Assembly: GCF_033118175.1 (NCBI RefSeq)
Contig: NC_083701.1
Location: 52,961,001-53,025,000, forward strand
Direction of reading: 5' to 3'
From: Dama dama
Taxonomy: Eukaryota; Chordata; Mammalia; Artiodactyla; Cervidae
DNA: 64,000 bases
The notes under the pieces are model-generated. The model saw nothing but the letters and a program-made list of their open reading frames with translations, was not told the DNA's origin and did not search any database. Position 1 is the first letter of the stretch; the number at the start of each line of letters is the position of its first letter. Below are positions 48,122 through 58,255 of this stretch, piece by piece. Position numbers and translations under genes: made by a program.

Positions 48122-48257
48122 CAACTTCAAATGGTTGTTAAATGTTTTTTAGGCAGTATACTCTGTTAATCCTTAACAAGTACATAATCTATTTGGAAAA
48201 ATAAAAGACTTGTAATATTTTTATGGCAATCCAAAGAAGAAATAAACCTGTGATGTA
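47367..48257. other. Single-copy AT-rich DNA
   Basis: Holds the AC repeat listed separately. Otherwise nothing recognised. Confidence 0.45.
48084..48119. repeat. AC dinucleotide repeat
   Basis: About 18 uninterrupted AC units. Likely length-polymorphic. Confidence 0.95.
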
Positions 48258-49013
48258 TTTTTATTTATTTTTTTTTATTATTTTTATTTTTTTTTTCCAG
48301 TGGGTTTTGTCATACATTGATATGAATCAGCCATGGATTTACATGTATTCCCAATCCCGATCCCCCCTCCCACCTCCCTCTCCACCCGATTCCTCTGGGT
48401 CTTCCCAATGCACCAGGCCCGAGCACTTGTCTCGTGCATCCCACCTGGGCTGGTGATCTGTTTCACCATAGATAGCATACATGCTGTTCTTTTGAAACAT
48501 CCCACCCTCACATTCTCCCACAAAGTTCAAAAGTCTGTTCTGTATTTCTGTGTCTCTTTTTCTGTTTTGCATATAGGGTTGTCGTTACCATCTTTCTAAA
48601 TTCCATATACATGTGTCAGTATGCTGTAATGTTCTTTATCTTTCTGGCTTACTTCACTCTGTATAATGGGCTCCAGCTTCATCCATCTCATTAGGACTGG
48701 TTCAAATGAATTCTTTTTAATGGCTGAGTAATATTCCATGGTGTATATGTACCACAGCTTCCTTATCCATTCATCTGCTGATGGGCATCTAGGTTGCTTC
48801 CATGTCCTGGCTATTATAAACAGTGCTGCGATGAACATTGGGGTGCACGTGTCTCTTTCAGATCTGGTTTCCTCAGTGTGTATGCCCAGAAGTGGGATTG
48901 CTGGGTCATATGGCAGTTCTATTTCCAGTTTTTTAAGAAATCTCCACACTGTTTTCCATAGCGGCTGTACTAGTTTGCATTCCCACCAACAGTGTAAGAG
49001 GGTTCCCTTTTTA
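48258..49013 (-). mobile_element. Young ruminant L1, 5'-truncated
   Basis: A 756-bp minus-strand L1 tail: an A-rich tail (T-rich on plus, 48258-48298), the 3' UTR with a G-rich strand (48355-48391), and the end of ORF2. It is the least diverged L1 here. No convincing TSD found. Confidence 0.88.
48596..49013 (-). pseudogene. L1 ORF2 C-terminal fragment (frame intact)
   Basis: The last 138 or so codons of L1 ORF2 protein, the endonuclease-reverse transcriptase of L1. The frame is unbroken from the truncation point to the stop at 48596-48598. The readable landmarks HCWWECK, LWYIYTMEYYSAIKKN and HVYGI at the very end are typical of the L1 ORF2 carboxy end. The open frame extends upstream to 49138 into flanking DNA, so its first 40 or so residues are not L1. 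Without endonuclease and RT domains it has no activity. Confidence 0.85.
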
Positions 49014-49209
49014 GCTAAGTGAATGGTAGAAGTATTAATCATTATGGGACCTGATATAACAGGAGATGTCACAAAGGAGATGGGGTTTAAAATGGAGACT
49101 GAAGGTAAAGAAAACTGAAGGAATATCTTCCAAAGCAAGAAATTAAAAAAGACAAAAAATAGAGGTGAAAGTGTAGATGTTTAGAGAATAGCAATTATAT
49201 ATGACTGGA

Positions 49210-49566
49210 AAAAAGTGAAAGTGAAAAGTCACTCAGCTGTGTCCGACTCTTTGCCACCCCACGGACTATACAGTCCATGGAATACTCCAGGCCAGAATAC
49301 TGGAGTGGGTAGTCTTTCCCTTCTCCAGGGGTTCCCAAACCAGGGATTAAACCCAGGTCTCCCACTTTGAACCACGGTCTCTGGCTTTGAACCTAGGTCT
49401 CTGGCTTTGCAAGTAGATTCTTTACCAGCTGAGCCACAAGGAAAGCCCAAGAATACTGGTGTGGGTAGCCTATCCCTTCTCCTGGGATCTTCCTGATCCA
49501 GGAATCAAACCAGGGTCTCCTGCATTGGAGGTGGATTCTTTACCAACTGAATATTAGGGAAGCCCC
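49210..49566 (-). mobile_element. Dimeric Bov-tA SINE
   Basis: Two tRNA-headed units in reverse. The 5' unit (right) breaks at 'aagaatactgg' and joins the second head at 'aaagccc', the same junction as 33543-33878. A single TSD, ATATATGACTGGA (49197-49209) against ATATATGATTGGA (49567-49579), brackets both. The 3' unit has the short centre 'ggactatacagtccatgg'. Confidence 0.88.
49350..49409. repeat. 20-bp triple repeat inside a SINE
   Basis: Three tandem units at 49350-49369, 49370-49389 and 49390-49409, e.g. AACCTAGGTCTCTGGCTTTG. The repeat expands the head region of the 3' unit of the dimer. Confidence 0.9.
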
Positions 49567-49789
49567 ATATATGATTGGAGTTGAGTGTAATGATCAACAT
49601 TTGGTCAATATTATAGCTCAATTTGGGTTTTATTTTAAAGGGGAAAAATAATAATATTCAAGAGTTGAAAGTTATCTTTCAGGAAGACAATTCTTTTTGC
49701 GGGGAATTATATATTCATACACCTATGGACTGAAAAAAAGGTACAACCTAAAATTTGGTGGATTTTCTGTGGACTTAAGCCCAGAAATG

Positions 49790-49863
49790 TGTGTGTGTGG
49801 TTAGTTGTGCAGTTGCGTCTGACTCTTTGTGACCCTTTGCACGATTGCCCACCAGGATCCTCA
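49790..49863 (-). mobile_element. Truncated Bov-tA/Bov-A 3' fragment
   Basis: 'ttagttgtgcagttgcgtc' through 'gcccaccaggatcc', preceded by GTGTGTGTGTGG. Only the 3' quarter of the SINE is present. Confidence 0.75.
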
Positions 49864-50505
49864 AGACAGCTTCTCAAATAGCTCTGAGGGACAGCTCCAA
49901 AAAGGTAAGGGAGGAGAGGATATATAGAGGTTTTTGTAACAAAGATCAGGTAGTGGGAACATCAAAAGATTACAGTTAATTAAAGAAAACAGCACACCTC
50001 AAGTGAATGAATTTAGCTCTTTTCTTCTTCAATTTTTTAAAATTTTGGTTGTGTTGAATCTTTGCTGGCTCAAGGACTTTCTCTAGTTGCTGTGCACAGG
50101 CTTAATTGCCCTGAAGCATGTGAATTCTTACTTCCTGACCAGCAATGGAACCTCCTTGCTCCGCAGAGGAAGGCAGATTCTTAATCACTGAACCACCATG
50201 GAAGTCCCTAGCTCCTTTCTGTGTATAAGAAGATGCAAGAGTTGGTCTCACTGAAATCATTCCTTTGATATGCACGTTAACTATAGGGCCAGTATCCTGT
50301 TCGTCCCCATCCGGAGTCCCCTCAGGGTGCACTGCTAGGGGTGGTACACCATTGGTGGTAGTGACTGATGGCTTAATGGCATCCTTTGTTTTCTGATACG
50401 GCAGGCAATAGTTTGTCATTCACACAACTACAAAACTTTTGATTTGGGAGAGTTCCTTGATCTTGTCTTGCCTCAATTTCTTTAACGATAGAGTGATATA
50501 TGAAC
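49864..50505 (+). mobile_element. Possible ERV-derived fragment split by a SINE
   Basis: 49864-50025 and 50209-50505 look like one ruminant repeat that I associate with ERV sequence ('gtaacaaagatcaggtagtg', 'ctatagggccagtatcctg'). A CHR SINE interrupts it. The minus-strand frame at 50102-50419 crosses the SINE and is not a gene. Family assignment is uncertain. Confidence 0.4.
50026..50208 (-). mobile_element. CHR-type SINE
   Basis: Reverse CHR body ('tgctggctcaaggactttc') and head ending 'accaccatggaagtccc'. TSD TAGCTCTTTTCT (50014-50025) against TAGCTCCTTTCT (50209-50220). Confidence 0.82.
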
Positions 50506-50506
50506 G

Positions 50507-50723
50507 TGCTTGTGCGTGCATACCCACTATATCCAACTCTTTGTGACTGTGGACTGTAGCCCACCAGTCTCCTCTGTCCATGGGTTTCTCCAGGCAAGAA
50601 TACTGGAATGAGTTACCGTGCCCTCCTCCAGGGGATCTTCCCCACCTAGGGATCAAATCTGCATCTTTTATGTCTCCTGCATTGGCAAATGGGTTCTTTA
50701 CTACTAGCCCCATCTGGGATGCC
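50507..50723 (-). mobile_element. Bov-tA SINE
   Basis: 'cgtgcttgtgcgtgcatacc' to 'ccatctgggatgccc'. Older, with several changes in the head. Confidence 0.85.
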
Positions 50724-50924
50724 CACTTACTATATAAGGCCATTATATGGAACAGATATGAGCTCTCAATAGTTTGAACACTTATTATAACTGCTGTTGT
50801 TTTTGTTGATGGTGGCAGTGAAGTTTTCTTTTTTTAAATGCAGAGGCAGAAAGAGTAATTAGAAGAATATTTAATCTAAGAATGAAGCAGTAGATTATGA
50901 TGTAAAGTAACAGTAATGACTGTA

Positions 50925-51003
50925 AGATAATAGAGCTATTTTGTTTTAATCCACTAAATTAGTGATAATTTACTATGACAACAACAGGAAAATAATACAG
51001 ATG
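50925..51003 (+). mobile_element. MaLR (MLT1-type) 5' LTR end
   Basis: 'gtaagataatagagctatt' and 'aggaaaataatacag' match the 3' end of an MLT1-type LTR. It directly precedes MaLR-like internal sequence. Confidence 0.6.
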
Positions 51004-51409
51004 TACCCAGAAATGGAATGCTTCTGTAAAAAGTTCCTACAAATGAGAAGAGCCTTTACAACTAAGCAATGGGAATAAGCTGAAAGAATTCTGAAGAGCA
51101 CGATTTTAATAGTCTAGATTGCCTTGAACAGACTGTTAGTAGAAATATGAAAGTAAACAACTGCTGATGAGGGCAATGAGGAAAAGAGTATGTTTTGTTA
51201 GAGAATACTTAAATGATCAGCAGCAAACCCATATCTGATTCAGGTGCTTTAGGTGATGAGATTTGGAACTTTTCATCTTATAATTTAGATAAGATGTTGA
51301 ACTTTGAGTTGATGCTGTAATGAGTTGTGACTTTTAGGGATGTTTCAATAGAGTGAATGCATTTTGCATGTGGTAGAGATGTAAATCTTTGGGGTCAGAT
51401 GGTGAGCTC
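51004..51409 (+). mobile_element. MaLR internal region remnant
   Basis: 'gactgttagtagaaatatg', 'actgctgatgagggcaatg' and 'gaatgcattttgcatgtgg' follow MLT1/MST internal sequence. Short and non-coding. Confidence 0.6.
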
Positions 51410-51559
51410 TGATAGGCAGAATAAAAACCCCCAAGTGATGTCCATGTGTAATGGGTGAGTTACCTTACATGGCAAAAAAAACTAGGCAGGTGTGATTAAA
51501 TCATGCATCGTGAAATAGGGAGATTATTCTGGATAATTTGAGTGGCCCTACAGGGTTCC

Positions 51560-52762
51560 AGATGCTCAAGCTGGATTTGGAAATGGCAGAGGAACCAGAG
51601 ATCAAGTTGCCAGCATACACTGGATCACGGAAAAAGCAAGAGAGTTCCAGAAAAACACCTACTTCTGCTTTAATGACTATGCCAGGTCTTTGACTGCGTG
51701 GATCACCACAAACTATGGAAAATTCTTAAAGAGATGGGAATACCAAACCACCTGACCTGCCTCCTGAGAAATCCTTGTGCAGGTCTAGAAGCAACAGTTA
51801 GAACTGGACATGGAACAGCACACTGGTTCCAAATCAGGAAAGGAGTACATCAAGGCTGTATATTGTCACCCTGCTTATTTAACTTATATGCAGAGCACAA
51901 CATGCAAAATGCCAGACTGGATGAAGCACAAGCTGGAATCAAGATTGCTGGGAGGAATACCAATAACCTCAGATATGCAGATGACACCACCCTTATGACA
52001 AAGAGCAAAGAAGAACTAAAGAGCCTCTTGATGAAAGAGAAAGGGGAGAGTGAAAAAGTTGGCGTAAAGCTCAACATTCAGAAAACTAAGATCATGGCAT
52101 CCAGTCCCATCACTTCATGGCAAATAGATGGAGAAACAATGGAAACATTGAGACTTTATTTTCTTGGGCTCCAAAATCACTGCAGATGGTAACTGCAGCC
52201 ATGGAGTTGGAAAATGCTTGCTCCTTGGAGGAGGGGCTAGGTTGGTCACCAACCTGGACAGCATATTGAAAAGCAGAGACATTGCTTTGCCAACAGGGGT
52301 CCGTCTGGTCAAAGCTGTAGTTTTTCCAGTAGTCATGTATGGATGTGGAAGTTGGACTGTAGAGAAGGTTGAGCACCAAAGAATTAATGCTTTTGAACTG
52401 TGGTGTTGAAGAAGACTCTTGAGAGTCCCTTGGACTGCAAGGAGATCCAACCAGTTGATCCTAAAGGAAATCAATCCTGAATATTTATTGGAAGGACTGA
52501 TGCTGAAGCTGAAACTCCAATACGTTGGCCACCTGATGCAAACAGCTGACTCATTGGAAAAGACCCAATGCTGGGAAAGATTGAAAGCAAGAGGAGAAGG
52601 GGATGACAGAGGATGAGATGGTTGGATGGCATCACCGACTTGATGGACTTGAGTTTGAGTAAGCTCCGAGAGCTGGTGATGGACAAGGAAGCCAGGCATG
52701 CTGCAGTCCATGGGGTTGCAAAGAGTCGGACGTGACTGAGTGACTGAACTGAACTGCACTGA
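51560..52762 (+). mobile_element. 5'-truncated BovB
   Basis: 1203 bp with exact TSD ACAGGGTTCC (51550-51559 and 52763-52772). Coding is partly open: a 164-codon frame (51698-52192) holds the QGCILSP block and YADD at 51974-51985, then frames at 52164-52409 and 52419-52616 follow after shifts. It lacks the endonuclease half, so it is inactive. Confidence 0.92.
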
Positions 52763-52775
52763 ACAGGGTTCCTTA

Positions 52776-52990
52776 GGGCTTCACAGGTGGCACTAGTGAT
52801 AAAGAACCAGGCTGCCAATGCAAGAGACATAAGACATGAAGGTTCGATTCCTGGTTTGGAAGATCCCCTGGAGGAGGGCATGGCAACCCACTCTTGCCTG
52901 GGAAATGCCATGGACAGAGGAACCTGGCAGGCTACAGTCCATGGGGTCACAAAGAGTCAGATATGACTGAGGCAACTTAGCACACATGCA
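52776..52990 (+). mobile_element. Bov-tA SINE at the edge of BovB
   Basis: Begins 'gggcttcacaggtggcac' 13 bases after the BovB 3' end. Probable TSD CAGGGTTCCTTA (52764-52775) against CAGAGTACCTTA (52991-53002), overlapping the BovB TSD. The 'cagtattc' stretch of the body is deleted. Confidence 0.87.
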
Positions 52991-53114
52991 CAGAGTACCT
53001 TATAAAAGGGTGAAAGGAGGCAGGAGTGTCAAGATCAGGAGAGAGATTTAAGTATCCTATTTGCTGGCTTTAAGAGAGAGGAACGAGCCAAGGGACAAAA
53101 AATCTAAACAGCCT

Positions 53115-53328
53115 TTTTATTGTTTAGTCATTAAGTCATGTCTGACTCTTTTGTGGCCGTATGGACTGCAGCCTGCCAGGCTCCTCTGTCCTTGGAATTC
53201 TCTAGGCAAGATTACTGGAGTGGGTTGCCATTTCCTTCTCCAGGGAATCTTCCTGACCCAGGGATCAAACCTGACTCTCCCACATTGGCAGATGGGTTCT
53301 TTATCACTAAACCACCAGGGAAGCCCAC
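53115..53328 (-). mobile_element. Bov-tA SINE
   Basis: 'ttagtcattaagtcatgtc' to 'accaccagggaagccc'. Short TSD ACAGCCT (53108-53114 and 53329-53335), inside the MaLR LTR. Confidence 0.88.
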
Positions 53329-53490
53329 ACAGCCTCTAGAAGGGAGAAGATTAAAGAAAGCTGACTCTTACCTGGAGCCTCCAGAAGGAATGTAGCTCTC
53401 ATGACACCTCTATTCTGCCCAAAAAGACTCAGGCAGACTTCTGATGTCCACAACTGTAAAATAATAAATTTGTGTTGTTTAAAACCTTAA

Positions 53491-54562
53491 TATACGGTAG
53501 GAATTGAAAGGAAGAAAATATTGTAAATAATCAGTAAAACTTAATATTGAGTGTGGAAACAAATGAAGACGTTGATAATGTTACCATCATTTCAGGCCAC
53601 AGTGGGAGAGTCATGCCTCCTCTCACAGACATTTATTAATTAAAATACTTTATTATTTGAAAAAGCCCTTCACCATTCTCATTGCATATACCGAAATTCC
53701 ACTCTATTTTGTGTCAGTTATAACTGCCTTGATTAATTTTGGTGTTACCATGCTTATGCTAATACTTCATCTTTATAAAACATCACTGAAACTGCAGTTC
53801 TTTTTACTGTGATGTAAGGATTCACTTTTCTGTGGAAAATGAGGCTCATAACAGCAGGCACATTGCCCTCTAACTCTATAAGACAAAACCAAATAAAATA
53901 AAACTCGAAGGGAAGAAAAATTAGAATTTTCATTCACTTCCCAAATGCACTATGCCTTTCATCACAGATGAACAGAGCTTTAGAAATGACAGAAAGAATG
54001 TCTCCCCACATCTGACCCACAGTTCTCTAGTACATATTCTAATCAGCCTTAAAAGAGGAGCTTGTTTCTCCATTTCAGCAATCATCTTGCCTACATGCTT
54101 GCTATAGCACACTGCCTCAATCCATAGTCCTCTACTTTATTACTGATGAAAGTTATACAACGATTAAGGGGAAAAAAATCCAAATAAACTGGAAAGTAGG
54201 AACCTATACCTACCTCAGTGTTTGTGCTCCCTCCAGGATGTATATAATTCTTTCCCACCACCAGGCTGCCCCATGAAACTCCATACCACATGTGATTCTT
54301 CAAGGATACAGCTACTCAATAATACCAAGTGTATTCTGCATTATTGTTTCCTACTTAGGAGTCATGATGCAATTTTGACCTGTACCTAAGCTTATCTTCT
54401 TTGCAGTGAAAGTAATAGAACAAGGTCTTCGAAATTTCACTTATACAAACACACATATACAAACTTCAGATAGTTATTTAATGTACAATAGGCAGGATAA
54501 TGTTAACACTTAAGAAGTTTACAATCCAGTTGCTCTTTGTTGCTTCTGGGTAATAACAGCTT
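53491..54562. other. Single-copy DNA
   Basis: No named element. Frames at 53930-54112 and 54091-54303 (minus) are short and featureless. Confidence 0.45.
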
Positions 54563-54692
54563 GCATACATGCATGCTAAATCCCTACAGAAGTGTCCCAC
54601 TCTTTGCGACCCACAGACTGTAGCCTACCAGGCTCCTCTCTCCATGGGCTTCTCCAGGCAAGAATGCTGGAGTGTGTTGTCAGGCCCTCCTC
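54563..54692 (-). mobile_element. Bov-A monomer
   Basis: A headless 130-bp unit in reverse ('tgcgacccacagactgtagc' to 'gtcaggccctcctc'). TSD AATAACAGCTT (54552-54562) against AATAATGGCTT (54693-54703), two mismatches. Confidence 0.75.
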
Positions 54693-54904
54693 AATAATGG
54701 CTTAATTAAGTAATAATCTTGTTCACTTTCCCACTCAATATAAAAAATACCTTTTGTGATTCATTGAATTTGAAGGCAAGCACATAATAACCAATTGTGA
54801 ATATACTTAATGGAGTTTAAAAGATTTAATTGTAAATATAAGTGGTTTTAGATTATAAAGCCAATTTTGAAAGGCAGTATGGAGTTTGGAGAAAAAAAAA
54901 TACC

Positions 54905-55112
54905 ATGCCTGCAAACTTCATACCAGACTTGTGAATCTTAGCTTTGTCCTACTAGTGTTAACTTGGAGAAGTCAGTTAAACTCTCCGGGTCTCAATCTTC
55001 TTGTATGTAAAATTTAAATAATAATACCTGCCTTGCAGGATTGTTTGAAGATGATCAACATCCCATTATACATATAATAACACATAATATGTATTCAGCA
55101 AATGATGTTTGT
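54905..55112 (+). mobile_element. MIR SINE
   Basis: 'gtgttaacttggagaagtc', 'ctccgggtctcaatcttc' and 'ataataatacctgccttgc' follow MIR order. Confidence 0.68.
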
Positions 55113-55304
55113 TATGTAGATAAATTCTCCCTCATACTAAGTCAACTGAACAATGATCAATGAACTTTTATATATTTGATTTAAAATTTCACAGGTATAT
55201 TGGACATGAAGAAGTGCTAAATTCAATTTTGATGGTTCCTAGCTGGTGTTATTATTCCAAAGTCCATAATCACTCATGAAAATTTTCACATCGGTAAGGT
55301 CATT

Positions 55305-55580
55305 AAGAGAAGGCAATGGCAACCCACTCCAGTACTCTTGCCTGGAAAATCCCATGGATGGAGGTGCCTGGTAGGCTGCTGTCCATGGGGTACCTAAGAG
55401 TCGGACACGACTGAGCGACTTCCCTTTCTCTTTTCACTTTCATGCATTGGAGAAGGAAATGGCAACCCACTCCAGTGTTCTTGCCTGGAGAATCCCAGGG
55501 ACAGGTGAGATTGGTGGGCTGCCGTCTATGGGGTCACACAGAGTCAGACACGACTGAAGTGACATAGCAGCAGCAGTAGC
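55305..55580 (+). mobile_element. Bov-A2 SINE
   Basis: Two Bov-A units joined by 'cttttcactttcatgcattg', with an AGC-type tail. Exact TSD AAGGTCATT (55296-55304 and 55581-55589). Confidence 0.93.
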
Positions 55581-55589
55581 AAGGTCATT

Positions 55590-56385
55590 GGGTCATCCCT
55601 TTCCTTATCTTGGATTGTGGTAGGAAACATTTTCCTTTTACAATAAAATATTCAGCATTATTCACCTAAAACAATTTCTGGTCAGTATCTTGACTCGTGA
55701 ATTGAATTACAATAAAATAAATTGTCAACATGTCAAACTCTAGATAAAGCTGAAAATCTATGGGGACCAATTGGCATGTAGTTGTGTGTGTCTTAATGTT
55801 TTACAATAGCCTCCCCACTTTATGGAATCAGTCCCTTATTTAAAGTGACAGTTTATAAATAACAGGAATTTTCAAGAACAACCTGACCCAAAGTAATTTT
55901 TGTCCCATTTTCTTTTCTAATAAATGGCTACTGCATGGGATCACAGTTTCATTTTCATGTAATTTTTTTATAGCCATAAATGTAAAAATTAAAGAAACTA
56001 TTGATACTTTATTCTAAATTCTTATTTCTGCCCCCCCACCATTCAGCAGTGGTTCAAAATAGAAACCTAGCTATCTTAATCCTTGCCTTTGGCAGAAATG
56101 ATTTCAGCATCAAGCAATCTTTATTCTGGAAAGCATTTCCTACCTTTACTTCTACTATTTCTAAGGTCCCACAGTGTACAATATCTGAATATTGTGGAGC
56201 CCACATTTAAATTCCCAAAGGGGTTTTCATTAGTGTCTGAATAATGCTGAATGTATTTATTTTTTTCTTCCACTCTTAATGGAGCAAACTCATACCAAGA
56301 ACATATACAGTTTATAAATTGCGTTGATTTCTTATTTTCCCCTGTACTTTTATATGGGCAATGTTTTTCCATCTATCTTATATTC
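55590..56385. other. Single-copy AT-rich DNA
   Basis: A C run (CCCCCCC) lies near 56032. No gene recognised. Confidence 0.45.
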
Positions 56386-56509
56386 TGCTGTTTAGTCATT
56401 TCAGTTGTGTCTGACTCTGTGTGACCTGGTTGACTGTAGCCCTTCAGACTCCTCTGCCCATGGGATTCTCCAGGCAAGAATACTGGAGTGGGTTGCCATT
56501 TCCTTCTCC
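56386..56509 (-). mobile_element. Bov-A monomer
   Basis: A 124-bp headless unit. Its 5' end (right) starts GGAGAAGGAAATGGCAACCC on the minus strand, the same point as 41090-41230. Exact TSD TCTTATATTC (56376-56385 and 56510-56519). Confidence 0.92.
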
Positions 56510-56519
56510 TCTTATATTC

Positions 56520-57299
56520 AGGGCATTTCATTTTTTAGTTCCTTATACTCCAGGAAAGGCAGCTAAATATTTTGGGAAGAAATTATCCAGTGCATGTGTA
56601 TGTGGGTGTTCATTTGTCAGTTTGAGAATGAATAATAAAAACAAGCAATTTAAATTCATGTGTTCTGCTTTCTTGAAGAACCAAATGCCCTGTAACTGAT
56701 TACCTATAAATGTTTCTTAAGCAAAGATGAAAATACAGAAAAACTAAGGCTAAAGATTCTCTTTCAGAATATACTTTCAGTTACATGTATTTCATCAAAT
56801 TAAATGAATTCCCAGTCTCTGTACCTGTCCCAAACTTTCCTGTCTATGATTTCGGTCACTTCTCTCCAGCTGCCTTAAATGCCAGTCACTTTCTCTTTAT
56901 ACTCAATTCTGCTATATATCTGTGGTCACATACTGTGGTATCAGCTTGAAGATATGAGTTTAGCCATAGACATTAGCTACAGAAGGGTAAGATGCTCACA
57001 GGCTCATTGAAACATAAACGTGAAAGGAGGCATGGCTACGAGATCAATGAATGGAAGGAGTACAAGGCAAATGTAGACAGGTTTCAAAATCACATTGGAC
57101 AGATTGGAAAAACTGGAAATGGGTTCAAAAAAAATGAATCAATGCCTTAAAGTTCATGTAGGAACTAGACATGAACCCAGAATTTAAAGGAAGCCCTGGA
57201 TCATACAGAAGCGAAAAAAAAAAAAAAAAAAAGGATTGGGGGTTAATCTGAAAGAAAAGGTTTAATGTAAACACCTAGATGACAATTCAATTGGCAACA
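56520..57299. other. Single-copy DNA with an A run
   Basis: An A run of about 19 lies at 57214-57232. No family recognised. Confidence 0.45.
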
Positions 57300-57491
57300 A
57301 TGTGTTAGTTGCTCAGTTGTGTCTGATTCTTTGAGACTCCATGGACTATAGCACCTTTGTCCATGGAATTCTCCAGGCAAGAATAGTGGAGTGGGTGGCC
57401 ATTCCTTTCTCCAAGGATCTTCCTGACCCAAGGATCAAACCCAGGTCTCCCGCATAGCAGGCAGGGTCTTTACCAGACAACAGGGAAGCCC
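57300..57491 (-). mobile_element. Bov-tA SINE
   Basis: 'gtgttagttgctcagttgtg' to 'gacaacagggaagcccc'. The centre 'ggactatagcacctttgtcc' is shortened. Confidence 0.87.
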
Positions 57492-57567
57492 CAAACCAAC
57501 ACTACTGCAGTTTGAACCTCTCCCAGTGGCAATGATGAAGGTAAGCAGAATTATTTTTAGACATGAA

Positions 57568-58042
57568 AAAAAGATCTGTAGAGTCAAAGTTGTGGTTTTT
57601 CCAGCAGTCATGTACAGATGTGAGAGTTGGACTATAAAGAGGGCGGAACATCAAGGGACTGATGCTTTTGAACTACGGTGTTGGAGAAGGCTCTTGAAAG
57701 TCCCTTGGAGTGCAAGGAGATCAAACCAGTCAATCTTAAAGGAAATCAGTCCTGAATATTCATTGGACAGACTGATGCTGAAGCTGAAGCTCCATTACTT
57801 TGACCATCTGATGCAAAGACCCAACTCATTGGAAAAGACCCTGATGCTGGGAAAGATTGAGGGAAAGAGGAGAAGGGGACAACAGAGGATAAAATGTTTG
57901 GATAGCATCACCAACCTGATGAATGTAAGTTTGAGCAAACTCATGAGATAGCAAAGGACAGAGAAGCCTGGCATGTTGCAGTCCACAGGGTAACAAGGAA
58001 TTAGACACATCTTAGCAACTAAATAGCAGTAACAACAACAAC
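57568..58042 (+). mobile_element. 5'-truncated BovB, older type
   Basis: The BovB 3' end from 'gtagagtcaaagttgtgg' to 'cttagcaactaaatagcag', then an AAC-rich tail. A 141-codon frame (57526-57951) covers its C-terminal region; its first 14 or so codons are flanking sequence. Confidence 0.85.
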
Positions 58043-58062
58043 AGAGGGTTAACGCTGCCAGT

Positions 58063-58255
58063 GAAGTGAAAGTCGCTCAGTTATGTGTGACTCCTTGCAG
58101 ACTCCATGGACTATACAGTCCACGGAATTCTCCAGGCCAGAATACTGGAGTGAGTAGCCATTCCCATCTCCAGGGATCCTCCCAACTCAGGGATCAAACC
58201 CAGGTCTCCCGCATTGCAGGAGGATTCTTTACCAGCTGAGCTACCAGGGAAGCCC
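58063..58255 (-). mobile_element. Bov-tA SINE, short subtype
   Basis: 'gaagtgaaagtcgctcag' to 'gctaccagggaagccc', with the diagnostic short centre 'ggactatacagtccacgg'. Confidence 0.88.

Larger units (their letters stand above)
51410..53490 (+). mobile_element. MaLR (MLT1-type) 3' LTR with three insertions
   Basis: The LTR starts TGATAGGCAGAATAAAAACC and ends near 'ataataaatttgtgttg'. Its own sequence is about 440 bp (51410-51559, 52763-52775, 52991-53114, 53329-53490). BovB and two Bov-tA copies make up the rest. The internal match 'gttaccttacatggcaaaa' is characteristic. Confidence 0.68.

Noticed and set aside
48596..49138. A 180-codon minus-strand frame as a host protein
   Set aside because: Residues after about position 40 are the L1 ORF2 carboxy end; the first part is flanking DNA.
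50102..50419. A 105-codon minus-strand frame with coding-like composition
   Set aside because: It crosses a CHR SINE boundary and a suspected ERV fragment, so it is composite.
52115..52759. A 214-codon minus-strand frame
   Set aside because: It is antisense to a plus-strand BovB; such shadows recur in every BovB tail here.
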